From positions 186,001-250,000 of the forward strand of contig NZ_JBHJHQ010000006.1 in the NCBI RefSeq assembly GCF_042219825.1: a DNA stretch of 64,000 bases, read 5' to 3'. The notes under the pieces were generated by a model. The model saw nothing but the letters and a program-made list of their open reading frames with translations. It had not been told where the DNA came from and did not search any database. This document shows positions 8,794 to 16,688 of the stretch, piece by piece (positions within the stretch are counted from its first letter, which is position 1; every line of letters begins with the position of its first letter). The DNA comes from JBHJHP01 sp042219825. GTDB lineage: Bacteria; Bacteroidota; Bacteroidia; Bacteroidales; UBA5342. A program made the translations under genes and the position numbers.

Positions 8794-9762
8794 ATGAAAA
8801 AGATTTTATTTGCCATTTGTTTTTTAGGATTAGTTCGTTCATCCGTATATCCACAGGATTATGATAGAATTATATATGTTTGGGATACAATTACATTTGA
8901 AAAGCCTTATGAATATTTGGAAGTTGATACATCATCGCAAAATATCTGGCAAATAGGCCAACCTCTGAAATCTATCTTTGAAAGTGCTTATAGTGGGAAA
9001 AATGTAATTGTAACTGATACAGTAAAATCTTATCCGGCAAATAACTACTCTTATTTTGACATAAAAATTGGAAGGTTTAATTATCCTGACTACTATCCAT
9101 ATGATATATTTATTGAATTCAAACAAAAATATGATACAGATACCTTAAAAGATGGGGGGTATATAACAATATCTTATGACAATGGTAAAAGCTGGTTAAA
9201 TGTTTTTAAGGATACTTCATATTTTTTTAATGAAACACCAAGGAGTCTTTATAATGGATATTATGAGTATATGACAACTAAATTAACAAATGAAGAGATT
9301 GGATTCAGTGGAAATTCTCAGAGTTGGCAAAACATAATTTTAGCATGGTATGTACTTCCATCTGGATTAAAAACTATGAAGTTCGATGCAATGGATACAT
9401 TAATCATTCGCTTTAATTTTATCAGTGATAGCGTGGATACTGGCAAAGAAGGATGGATGATTGATGATATTAAGTTGTATTCCGTGGATTTAGGTAATAA
9501 TATTGAGTATAATGATCTGAAAGAAATAATAACAATCTATCCCAATCCATCTTCTGGCATTCTGAATATTCGTCTGAAGTCTGTATACAAAAAGATACAG
9601 GTTGATGTTTATGACCTGACAGGGAAAATGATATCGACCGAAATCTTTAAGGATAAAAATGAAATGGCGCTTTCCGTCAATAACTTGTCCCCGGGGGCTT
9701 ATGTGATAAAGGTTAAACCTGATAATGAACCGGCCGTATTAAAATACTTTGTGGTGCAATAA
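8794..9762 (+). CDS. Secreted protein with type IX secretion C-terminal sorting domain
   Basis: 322 residues. A signal peptide (MKKILFAICFLGLVRSSVYPQ) is followed by a beta-rich region of about 215 residues with the segment EGWMIDDIKLY, as seen in MAM/jelly-roll-like modules of secreted Bacteroidota proteins. The last 80 residues form a type A sorting domain: IYPNPSSGILNI, then VDVYDLTGKMI, then LSPGAYVIKV. The protein should be exported by Sec, carried across the outer membrane by the T9SS, and released or anchored after removal of this domain. The function of the middle part is unknown. It is flanked by the ATPase terminator and the metallo-beta-lactamase gene. Confidence 0.85.
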   Translation: MKKILFAICFLGLVRSSVYPQDYDRIIYVWDTITFEKPYEYLEVDTSSQNIWQIGQPLKSIFESAYSGKNVIVTDTVKSYPANNYSYFDIKIGRFNYPDYYPYDIFIEFKQKYDTDTLKDGGYITISYDNGKSWLNVFKDTSYFFNETPRSLYNGYYEYMTTKLTNEEIGFSGNSQSWQNIILAWYVLPSGLKTMKFDAMDTLIIRFNFISDSVDTGKEGWMIDDIKLYSVDLGNNIEYNDLKEIITIYPNPSSGILNIRLKSVYKKIQVDVYDLTGKMISTEIFKDKNEMALSVNNLSPGAYVIKVKPDNEPAVLKYFVVQ

Positions 9763-9850
9763 TTGAACATGATTATGTTATTCAATTTGTTGTTTTAGTT
9801 ATATTTGAGTGTTTATCAATATGATTCACTTTATATAACAATTTGTAACT

Positions 9851-10621
9851 ATGAGAAGCTCATTTCTTTTTGTTTTTTTTCTCGCGTATTCTTTTTTTGC
9901 AATAAATGCACAGTCAGTACCTGTTTTGAGTGATGCAAAAGATTTTAACAATAAAACGATAAAAATATCAGACGATGTAAGCCTTATTCAAATATCTGAT
10001 GATGCTTATATTCATGTTTCTTTTACTAATGTCGAGGGGTATGGCAGGGTAGGTGCCAATGGATTAGTACTAACAGATAAGAGCAAAGCCTTTTTGTTTG
10101 ATTCTCCCTGGAACAATGCACAAACAGAAATTCTGCTGAATTACCTGAAAGATTCTCTGCATTTAAAAGTAGTTGGTTTTGTTCCTAATCACTGGCATGA
10201 AGACTGTATGGGTGGATTAACCTTTATTCAGGATCAGCACATCCTGTCGTATGCCAATGAACAAACCAGGGAGATTTGCCATAAAGAAGGGCTTCCTGTT
10301 CCGTTGTTTGGATTCAGAGATTCTTTGGTATTAGCGTTCGGTAGCAAAACAATAAAATGTTTTTACCTTGGTGCTGCTCATTCACTGGATAACATTGTGG
10401 TCTGGATTCCTTCGGAACAAATTTTATTCCCCGGATGTATCGTTAAAAGTCTAAATTCCCGAAACCTTGGAAATACAGCAGATGGTGACCTGAAAGCATA
10501 TCCTGAAACGATCAGAAAACTTCAGAAGCAGTTTGCCGAGGCAAAGATTGTTATTCCCGGACATGGACAATATGGTGGAATGGAATTGATTGAACATACC
10601 CTGGAATTGGCTGTGCAATAA
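9851..10621 (+). CDS. Subclass B1 metallo-beta-lactamase, CcrA/CfiA-like
   Basis: 256 residues with a signal peptide (cut after FFAINAQ), hence periplasmic. All zinc ligands of subclass B1 are present: His114, His116 and Asp118 in NHWHEDCMGG; His177 in GAAHSLDN; Cys196 in FPGCIVKS, with Lys199 that contacts the substrate carboxylate; and His238 in IPGHGQYGG. The surrounding segments (VPNHWHEDCMGGL, DNIVVWIP, LIEHTLEL) follow CcrA of Bacteroides fragilis closely. Enzymes of this class hydrolyse most beta-lactams including carbapenems; activity of this one is inference. No mobile element is visible around it, which suggests a resident chromosomal gene. The 174-residue unknown gene follows after 14 bp. 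Confidence 0.9.
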   Translation: MRSSFLFVFFLAYSFFAINAQSVPVLSDAKDFNNKTIKISDDVSLIQISDDAYIHVSFTNVEGYGRVGANGLVLTDKSKAFLFDSPWNNAQTEILLNYLKDSLHLKVVGFVPNHWHEDCMGGLTFIQDQHILSYANEQTREICHKEGLPVPLFGFRDSLVLAFGSKTIKCFYLGAAHSLDNIVVWIPSEQILFPGCIVKSLNSRNLGNTADGDLKAYPETIRKLQKQFAEAKIVIPGHGQYGGMELIEHTLELAVQ

Positions 10622-10635
10622 TAAAAGGCAAATTG

Positions 10636-11160
10636 ATGATTTTTTATTCTGAAGAGCAGTATAACGAAAAACTGAAAAAAGAAGTTGATCAGCTTCTTGG
10701 AGAGCCTGTCACGATACGCGAACAAATAATGTTTGGTGCTGTGGGTAGTTCCGTATATCGTTTGAAAAGGGCAAAAATTAATGACAAAATATCCGATTCA
10801 ACGGATTTAAATATTCGGTGTAATTTTCAAAAATTCAAAAAAGGATTTTTGCTGAGAATGAACCATAATATGAATTTGTCTTATATTGCAATTAGTTATA
10901 GTTCAATTGATAAGATAGAGCTGTTAAGAGCAAAAAAGGATGGCGAACCAGATATCGTAGAATTTACTATGTTGAAACAGATATTCACATTTTTAACTTA
11001 TCCCAGGTATTTCTGGATTCCAATGTTGAGAAAAAATCCAGGACCACTTGTATTAAGGATATTTTCTGGACAGGACATATTAGAATTGGATACTAACCGA
11101 TTAAACTACAGACCGGAAAAGAAGTACTTCAGAAGTATTAAAAAACTAAAAGGAGAATAA
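10636..11160 (+). CDS. Conserved-looking protein of unknown function downstream of the beta-lactamase
   Basis: 174 residues, soluble, no signal peptide. I do not recognise the family. It has an N-terminal helix (EEQYNEKLKKEVDQLLG), then several strands around ISYSSIDKIELLRAKKDG and a C-terminal GPLVLRIFSGQDILELD segment followed by a basic end (KKYFRSIKKLKGE). The strand pattern with one final helix is reminiscent of a bacterial PH-like fold, but this is a guess. It starts 14 bp after the metallo-beta-lactamase and is probably co-transcribed with it. I use the ATG at 10636 instead of the preceding TTG at 10633. Confidence 0.6.
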   Translation: MIFYSEEQYNEKLKKEVDQLLGEPVTIREQIMFGAVGSSVYRLKRAKINDKISDSTDLNIRCNFQKFKKGFLLRMNHNMNLSYIAISYSSIDKIELLRAKKDGEPDIVEFTMLKQIFTFLTYPRYFWIPMLRKNPGPLVLRIFSGQDILELDTNRLNYRPEKKYFRSIKKLKGE

Positions 11161-11193
11161 TAATCAGCACTTTTTAGGTGTTTTTTATTCTTC

Positions 11194-11201
11194 TATTTTT
11201 G
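11194..11201 (+). promoter_or_regulatory. Putative -7 promoter box of the ModF-like ABC gene
   Basis: TATTTTTG, an exact TAnnTTTG match, 36 bp before the ATG at 11238. No good TTTG lies 19-21 bp upstream, so only half of the promoter is convincing. The box also rules against the upstream in-frame start at 11178. Confidence 0.45.
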
Positions 11202-11237
11202 CAATTATTCCACAAGAACAGCGGATTATTTATTATT

Positions 11238-12461
11238 ATGGAACTCCATCACACAACATTTTATATTTCCAATAAAGATAATAAGGAGCAGTTGATAGAT
11301 AACCTGTTTAACGGGATTATCATAAAGTCTCTTTCAGAATTAAAAGGCGAACTTTTCTCTGATCTTACACTGAAAAAAATAATTGCTGAGGAAATCAGAC
11401 ACGAACATTTTGAGATTATTCAAAGTCCGAAGAACAGTTTTCAGAAATACTCGGAAGGTGAAAAGAAGAAATTATTGTTGCAGTGGATTATCGATCATGA
11501 GCCTGATTACATCATTGTAGATAATATTTTCGATCATCTGGATGTAGCTTCACAGGAAAGCATTGCAAAAAGGCTTATTGAGTTAAGCCAAACAGTTTTA
11601 GTTATTCAGATCGCGAACCGGAAGGATGATATTTTGTCTTTTATTGATAAAATATATGTTGATACTGATGGAACTTTTACAGAATACGACAGATCTGTTA
11701 TTAATAATCCAGACAGTACCACGTATTTTGTAAACGCTGTTCCACAACCAATCCAAACTTATTCGGATTACGATAATCCCTTGATAGAATTTAAGAACGT
11801 AAATGTGTCATACGACGGACGCCCAATTGTTAATGACATTAACTGGCGTATTAACCAGGGTGATTTCTGGCAACTAAAAGGTCCTAATGGTTCAGGCAAA
11901 AGTACGTTATTGTCGTTGATTAATGGCCACAATTCCAAAGCATACGGACAGGATATTACCCTGTTTGGTGTAAAAAAGGGGAGTGGTGAAAGCATTTGGG
12001 ATATTCGTAAAAAAATAGGGTACTTTTCGTCGGATATGGCGCAACAGTTTTCCCGTACAGATTCCGTTGAGCAAATGGTAATTTCTGGCTTTCTGGATTC
12101 CATTGGATTATATGTCAAGCCAACAGATATTCAACGGGAAAGAGCTCAGGAATGGGTGAGCCTGCTAAGAATGGGGCATCTGAAAAAGACGTATTTTCAG
12201 AAACTTTCATTTGGTCAGCAGCGTTTAGTTTTACTGGCCAGAGCCATGGTTAAACATCCACCTTTACTTATTCTGGATGAACCGACCGTTGGACTGGATG
12301 ATGAAAACGTTATGTTATTTAATCAACTGATTAATAAAATTGCAGAAGAGACAACTACAACCATCTTGTTTGTATCACACCGCAAAGAAGTAGGACTGGT
12401 GCCAAAACAGATTTATGAGTTGATAGCATCGGAAATTGGCTCAGCAGGTAGGATCGTTTAG
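11238..12461 (+). CDS. ModF/PhrA-like double ABC ATPase
   Basis: 407 residues with two tandem ABC modules and no membrane segments. The N-terminal module (about 1-170) is degenerate: it lacks a GxxGxGKS Walker A but keeps a signature-like YSEGEKKKLLL and a Walker B-like YIIVDNIFDHLD. The C-terminal module (about 185-400) is intact: LKGPNGSGKST, the signature LSFGQQRLVLLARAM and Walker B LLILDEPTVGLD. This layout is that of ModF (PhrA), an ABC protein linked to molybdate systems in Proteobacteria, whose transport partner is unclear. No molybdate gene lies nearby, so the role here is open. The start is the ATG at 11238; the upstream extension to 11178 is not family-like. Confidence 0.8.
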   Translation: MELHHTTFYISNKDNKEQLIDNLFNGIIIKSLSELKGELFSDLTLKKIIAEEIRHEHFEIIQSPKNSFQKYSEGEKKKLLLQWIIDHEPDYIIVDNIFDHLDVASQESIAKRLIELSQTVLVIQIANRKDDILSFIDKIYVDTDGTFTEYDRSVINNPDSTTYFVNAVPQPIQTYSDYDNPLIEFKNVNVSYDGRPIVNDINWRINQGDFWQLKGPNGSGKSTLLSLINGHNSKAYGQDITLFGVKKGSGESIWDIRKKIGYFSSDMAQQFSRTDSVEQMVISGFLDSIGLYVKPTDIQRERAQEWVSLLRMGHLKKTYFQKLSFGQQRLVLLARAMVKHPPLLILDEPTVGLDDENVMLFNQLINKIAEETTTTILFVSHRKEVGLVPKQIYELIASEIGSAGRIV

Positions 12462-12733
12462 AGGTTTTATAAATTATCATTGTTTATTTAAAGGTTTAAG
12501 GAGATCGGAATAAAAAACTATATTTGTACGTTGATTTGTGTCCATTTAATTTATTTTCTTTTTAAGTCAGACTACTTAACTTGAAGATGACTGATATAAG
12601 TAACCTGTGCATTGAAATTAACACCTGGGAATCAATGTTGGAATCAAACAATGAAAAGAATGTTGAAATATTACCTGTTTAATTCAAAAGATACAAAAGT
12701 TTCCATCATTTGGTTTTAAAATAGGAATTATAT
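12462..12733. other. Intergenic region before the barrel/lipoprotein pair
   Basis: 272 bp without a convincing gene. It holds one exact -7 box (TATATTTG, 12519-12526) on the plus strand, which may drive the pair at 12734-14379 with a leader of more than 200 nt; the -33 half is not obvious. A short direct repeat GGAATCAA occurs twice near 12627 and 12640. Nothing else is recognisable. Confidence 0.35.
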
Positions 12734-13963
12734 ATGAAAACTTACATTCCGTGTAATCCAACAGAAGAAAACGATATGCTGAAAAAATACTTTTTGTATG
12801 GATTTTTGTCATTAATGCTTTATGGTGTAAAATCTAAAGTGAGTAGAAAACATTATCTCTCGATGCTTCTTTTATTGCTGGTTTCAATAAATATGCATAG
12901 TCAGTTAAAAGGGTATTATATGATTGATTCAACCTCGTTTAGTGGTATTAAACTCCTGGATAAAGGTAATAAAAATTTTAGCTATTGTTATGTTGAACAA
13001 AATGGGGATGAAATAAAATTTTCTCCTGAGGAAATAAATGAGTATGGATTCTATGACGGTAATAGCTTCAAATCACAAGAAATTAATATTAATGGCTTTA
13101 AACAAAAAGTTTTCATTGAATGTCTTACCAAGGGGAGAATTAATTTGTATAAATATAATTTTAATGGATTTAAAAGATATTTTATTGAAAAAGACAGTAC
13201 ATTATTTGTAGAGTTGAACAACATTAAAGATTCTGAATACTATTTTAAAAATCAAATACTTAAAAGTACACATGATTTCCCTGCATTGAAGCAAGAGATT
13301 AATTTTGTTACATATTCGGATAATTCGTTAAAAGCATTTATCAGGAAGTATAATAATCTTGATCAGACACCTCTTCCTCATTTAAAATGGGGTTTGAATT
13401 TTGGAATAGAGAACACCATTTTGAAATCAACATCGGAGGCTGAAAATATTAAATCATTTAAATACGATTATAATTCAACGCTAAGCGTTGGTTTATTTCT
13501 TGATAAACCAATATTATATAGCAATTTTTCAATTCATCCTGAATTAAACTTGTCAAAGCAGGGATTCACTTATAGTTCAATTGTAAATGGAACAGAGTAT
13601 AGTATTTTAATCAATATCGAAAGATTAAAATTACCAGTATTAATACGTTATACTTTACCGGTAAAAAAACTCAGACCTTATTTGAATGCAGGTCCTTCGA
13701 TATCATATAGTTATACCAATCAAAACTTAAGTTTTGAGATTAATAATCATGACAATATATATAACATAAGAAAAGACGTAGATCATACCTTTATTGATCG
13801 GTATCAGTTTGGTTATTCATTAGGATTTGGCTTTGAAAGCATATTTAAGTATCGTCGATCTGTTTGTTTTGAATTTCGATTAAGTCATCTATATGGAGTT
13901 TCTGATACTAATATTTATAATATATTAGAAAACAAATTTGTCCTAAGTTATAGCTTTAAATGA
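12734..13963 (+). CDS. PorT-like outer-membrane beta-barrel protein, paralogue A of a local family
   Basis: Up to 409 residues. After a hydrophobic export segment (MLLLLLVSINMHSQ) there is an N-terminal domain of about 110 residues (GYYMIDSTSF, EEINEYGFYDG, KQKVFIECLTKGRINLYKY, YFIEKDSTLF) and then a C-terminal barrel of about 180 residues (LPVLIRYTLPVKKLRPYLNAGPSI, ending FVLSYSFK), as in the outer-membrane protein beta-barrel (PorT-like) families. The same two-part plan recurs at 58697-59974 and 61274-62404. The start is uncertain: ATGs at 12734 and 12776 both lie well upstream of the signal-like stretch, and a GTG at about 12838 would give a normal signal peptide. It overlaps the downstream lipoprotein gene by 4 bp (ATGA). 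Confidence 0.7.
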   Translation: MKTYIPCNPTEENDMLKKYFLYGFLSLMLYGVKSKVSRKHYLSMLLLLLVSINMHSQLKGYYMIDSTSFSGIKLLDKGNKNFSYCYVEQNGDEIKFSPEEINEYGFYDGNSFKSQEININGFKQKVFIECLTKGRINLYKYNFNGFKRYFIEKDSTLFVELNNIKDSEYYFKNQILKSTHDFPALKQEINFVTYSDNSLKAFIRKYNNLDQTPLPHLKWGLNFGIENTILKSTSEAENIKSFKYDYNSTLSVGLFLDKPILYSNFSIHPELNLSKQGFTYSSIVNGTEYSILINIERLKLPVLIRYTLPVKKLRPYLNAGPSISYSYTNQNLSFEINNHDNIYNIRKDVDHTFIDRYQFGYSLGFGFESIFKYRRSVCFEFRLSHLYGVSDTNIYNILENKFVLSYSFK

Positions 13964-14379
13964 TGAAAAAAATACAATTATTGTTTTTGATTTTGAGCCT
14001 TTGTTTTGTTACAGGATGTCAGAAAGATGTTGAGTTAGAAAAAAAGGATTATCCATTTGTATATATTTCTTGCGTTGAATCTCAGGAAGGCGAAAGTCTT
14101 ACCATAAAAGCTAAAGTGCTTTTTGATGACCATGAGACAATTATTGATCATGGTTTTATTATAGAGGACAGGGCTTTGAACTCAAGTTTTCAACAGAAAA
14201 TAGAGGAGAATTATGGTGAAATGCAAAAAGGAAATAATGAATTCAGCATTACTTTCACAGATGGTCTGCATTATCATATGTATTATTCAGTTGTTGCATT
14301 TACTCAAACAGCCAGTGTAACTGTTTATAGCCCGGTCGAACTTATTCAAAGTTCTGTTCATTACTATAATAAAGACTAG
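13960..14379 (+). CDS. Small lipoprotein paired with the barrel protein
   Basis: 139 residues with a lipoprotein signal (SLCFVTGC, Cys20) and one Ig/fibronectin-like domain of about 100 residues. The pattern KKDYPFVYI ... IIDHGFIIED ... YSVVAFTQTASVTVYSP matches the first domain of the larger lipoprotein at 60042-61271 (KREYPAIQT ... IIEYGFVYYP ... VKAYVKTSIYTVYGPSV). It is translationally coupled to the barrel gene through an ATGA overlap, which suggests that the two products work together at the outer membrane. Function unknown. Confidence 0.75.
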   Translation: MMKKIQLLFLILSLCFVTGCQKDVELEKKDYPFVYISCVESQEGESLTIKAKVLFDDHETIIDHGFIIEDRALNSSFQQKIEENYGEMQKGNNEFSITFTDGLHYHMYYSVVAFTQTASVTVYSPVELIQSSVHYYNKD

Positions 14380-14456
14380 AATATTAACTTGGATTAATCA
14401 TTTACAATTTAACGACACAAACTTGAAGTTCTATTCATTAGATCAACAAAATATTG

Positions 14457-14996
14457 TTACAATTGGAAAACGAACTCTCTGTAAATATCCCAGAATTTTC
14501 CGTTGTGCTTTAAGAGAAATATGCTTTCAATGTTGAATTCAGCATTAAATGTTCGTTTTTCATATTCCGGCCAGGCTTTATAAAACTCTTTGGCGTCCAG
14601 ATCACGTGTTGCAAGCGTCATATGAGGCGTGACGTTTTGAGTGACTTCTTTTTGGTCAAAGCTAAGTTTTGTAATCAGTTGCTTTTTAAGTCCTGCATGA
14701 AGGTGCTGTAGAGGGGAAGGATTTTCCACATCAATATAGATTACCCGCGGTTTAAAGCATCCCAAATTCTTAAGATGCAGTTTGAATGAAGACTGTTTTG
14801 TTGCAAAATTTTTCAAAACTTCTTCCAGTTCATGTTCAAATTCTTCATTTCGTTTAAATGGCATTTGCAATGTAATATGAGCCGGAGATTTTAAGGCATG
14901 TTTCGCATTAAACCGTTGCTGAATCTCCCGTTTCATATTTTTTACTTTTTCCATAAGAATCTCATCCGGTATGACCGCAATAAAATAAAGGTTCAT
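14457..14996 (-). CDS. 2H phosphoesterase / 2'-5' RNA ligase family protein
   Basis: 179 residues with two H-x-T-L motifs, HITLQMPF (near 41) and HMTLATRD (near 125), the hallmark of 2H phosphoesterases. The family includes ThpR/LigT (RNA 2',3'-cyclic phosphodiesterase and 2'-5' ligase) and YjcG-like proteins of unknown substrate. The length and the N-terminal MNLYFIAVIPDE are typical. It is translated from a start that overlaps the last base of the DUF6544 gene upstream (14996), so the two form an operon transcribed from the minus-strand promoter at 15775-15805. Confidence 0.85.
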   Translation of the reverse strand: MNLYFIAVIPDEILMEKVKNMKREIQQRFNAKHALKSPAHITLQMPFKRNEEFEHELEEVLKNFATKQSSFKLHLKNLGCFKPRVIYIDVENPSPLQHLHAGLKKQLITKLSFDQKEVTQNVTPHMTLATRDLDAKEFYKAWPEYEKRTFNAEFNIESIFLLKHNGKFWDIYREFVFQL

Positions 14997-15754
14997 CAGA
15001 ATTGTTTTGAGATGTTATATTCAATTTTTTTTATGTTAAAACGGGCATAACTGAAATCTCCTTCTTCCAGGTTCCACGATACCTCGCATGACATCGGTAT
15101 CAACATACCATTCACTTTCTGATAGTCTTTGTAAATCCCTGTCCAGTTATTTAAGGTATCATCTTTGAACCGTTTTGCCTGAAGCTTGGTGATTTCTCCC
15201 TTGCTATTAATATGAAGCCTGGCATCAACATCTATACCTTCAGAGGAGAGTGTAATTTTACATTCGGAGTCATTTATTTTTTCCCAAGAAAGGTTTTTAG
15301 AGGGAAGCAAAGCTGTTGGATACCACGGAGCCTCTGCAAGCCAGCGCAGTAGTTCACCCTGATTTATTTTCTCATCCTTCTTATTAATGATCCTTATGGC
15401 TTGAAAAAGACGAATTTGAAGATTTCCCTGCTTATTAATAAAAAGGTCGGTGGCACTCATTAAAGGAACCTTTCCCCGCCAGACAAAGCCAGGTGGTTCA
15501 ACGGTAAAGTATTCTTCGCCTTTTATTTTTGACCATTTCTGGTTAGGGTTGACCCTGAATTCACCATCATGAATTAACCGGGCGGAGCTGAGGTAGTTTT
15601 GGTTTTCAACAAGTACATGTCTGAAATATCGCTGAGCCGGTGCTGGTAAACTATCAAAAAGTTTCGGGTCAATATACGTGTCATGAATAGCCTCTGAGTA
15701 TGTATAAAGCTGCCTGATATGCCTGCTGAAAGAAGAAAATGGATTAGAAAACAT
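14996..15754 (-). CDS. DUF6544 family protein
   Basis: 252 residues. The segment LPAPAQRYFRHVL near residue 35, then GEEYFTVEPPGFVWRGKVP, LLRWLAEAPWYPTALLPS and the C-terminal IPMSCEVSWNLEEGDF are the recurring motifs of DUF6544 (earlier DUF6920) proteins. These are beta-rich proteins with no known function; some have an N-terminal membrane anchor, which this one lacks. It is first in an operon with the 2H phosphoesterase (1-bp overlap). Confidence 0.8.
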   Translation of the reverse strand: MFSNPFSSFSRHIRQLYTYSEAIHDTYIDPKLFDSLPAPAQRYFRHVLVENQNYLSSARLIHDGEFRVNPNQKWSKIKGEEYFTVEPPGFVWRGKVPLMSATDLFINKQGNLQIRLFQAIRIINKKDEKINQGELLRWLAEAPWYPTALLPSKNLSWEKINDSECKITLSSEGIDVDARLHINSKGEITKLQAKRFKDDTLNNWTGIYKDYQKVNGMLIPMSCEVSWNLEEGDFSYARFNIKKIEYNISKQF

Positions 15755-15774
15755 AAATCTGTTTTTAGCACTTC

Positions 15775-15805
15775 TAAAGGTAATATTTACAGAGGTGCAT
15801 TCAAA
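15775..15805 (-). promoter_or_regulatory. Promoter of the DUF6544 / 2H phosphoesterase operon
   Basis: On the minus strand, TTTG (15805-15802), a 19-bp spacer and TACCTTTA (15782-15775). This is the Bacteroidota -33/-7 arrangement with one mismatch in the -7 box. It ends 21 bp before the ATG at 15754. Confidence 0.6.
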
Positions 15806-15890
15806 ATCTAAAAAAAATTAAAAACTACACTCACATTTATGGAAATTCTATCTTTATGCATCTTATTTATAAACTTAAAATTTTTAAAAC

Positions 15891-16598
15891 ATGAAAAAAC
15901 TCGTATTCTTATTCCTCCTGTGCTCTGGTTTTGTACTTAGGGCTCAAAACGGAGAAAAAAACTTTATCGATCAAAATTATATCGAAGTTACGGGCAAAGC
16001 TGAACTGGAAGTCATTCCGGACGAAATCTATCTTAAAATACTTATTAACGAGGCAGATACAAAAAGCAAGGTAGCACTTGAAGAGAAGGAACAGAAAATG
16101 TACGATGCACTTAAAAAGATAGGAGTGAATGTGGATAAGGATCTGGCCGTAAAGGATTTTGCCAGTAATTTTAATGATCATTGGCTGAAAAAAGATGAGA
16201 TAAAATCCAGCAAGGAATATCAACTGATTGTGCATGATACCAAAACCCTTAGCCTGGTATTTATTGAACTGGAAAAAATGGATATTTCCAATATTACCAT
16301 CGATCATGTGGATCATTCGCAAAAAGCAGAATTCCAGAAGCAGGTTAAGATCAATGCCATTAAAGCAGCCCGTGAAAAAGCCGATTATCTGGCAGAGGCT
16401 ATCAAACAGGATGCCGGCAAAGCCTTGTTTATTCAGGAACAGAATTTTACTTATTACAGACCGAATACATTGAATAGTAACATAATGATCCGTGGTGTTT
16501 CAAGTGTAAAAAAGGAAGCCCTTCCTGAAATAGAATTTGAAAAGATAAAATTTGAAAGTACGATGCTGGTTCGGTTTGAGTTGAGAAATTCAAAATAA
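15891..16598 (+). CDS. SIMPL (DUF541) domain protein
   Basis: 235 residues. A signal peptide (cut after LRAQ) is followed by the SIMPL/DUF541 domain: YIEVTGKAELEVIPDEIYLK, a middle SSKEYQLIVHDTKTL segment and the helix KINAIKAAREKADYLAEAI. SIMPL proteins (E. coli YggE, Brucella BP26) are periplasmic, often oligomeric, and linked to oxidative stress, but without a defined enzymatic role. It is a single gene with no obvious operon partner; the mccB gene begins about 90 bp downstream. Confidence 0.85.
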   Translation: MKKLVFLFLLCSGFVLRAQNGEKNFIDQNYIEVTGKAELEVIPDEIYLKILINEADTKSKVALEEKEQKMYDALKKIGVNVDKDLAVKDFASNFNDHWLKKDEIKSSKEYQLIVHDTKTLSLVFIELEKMDISNITIDHVDHSQKAEFQKQVKINAIKAAREKADYLAEAIKQDAGKALFIQEQNFTYYRPNTLNSNIMIRGVSSVKKEALPEIEFEKIKFESTMLVRFELRNSK

Positions 16599-16688
16599 CG
16601 TATTATTTTCCTTAATAAAAGTTAAAGATCGAACTGACAATTTGTAAACAAAAAGGCGCGGCGCGTGTTTCTTTACTGTATTACAAAC

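Noticed and set aside
15909..16322. 137-residue minus-strand open frame opposite the SIMPL gene
   Set aside because: The plus strand has a signal peptide and SIMPL motifs; the antisense product has none.
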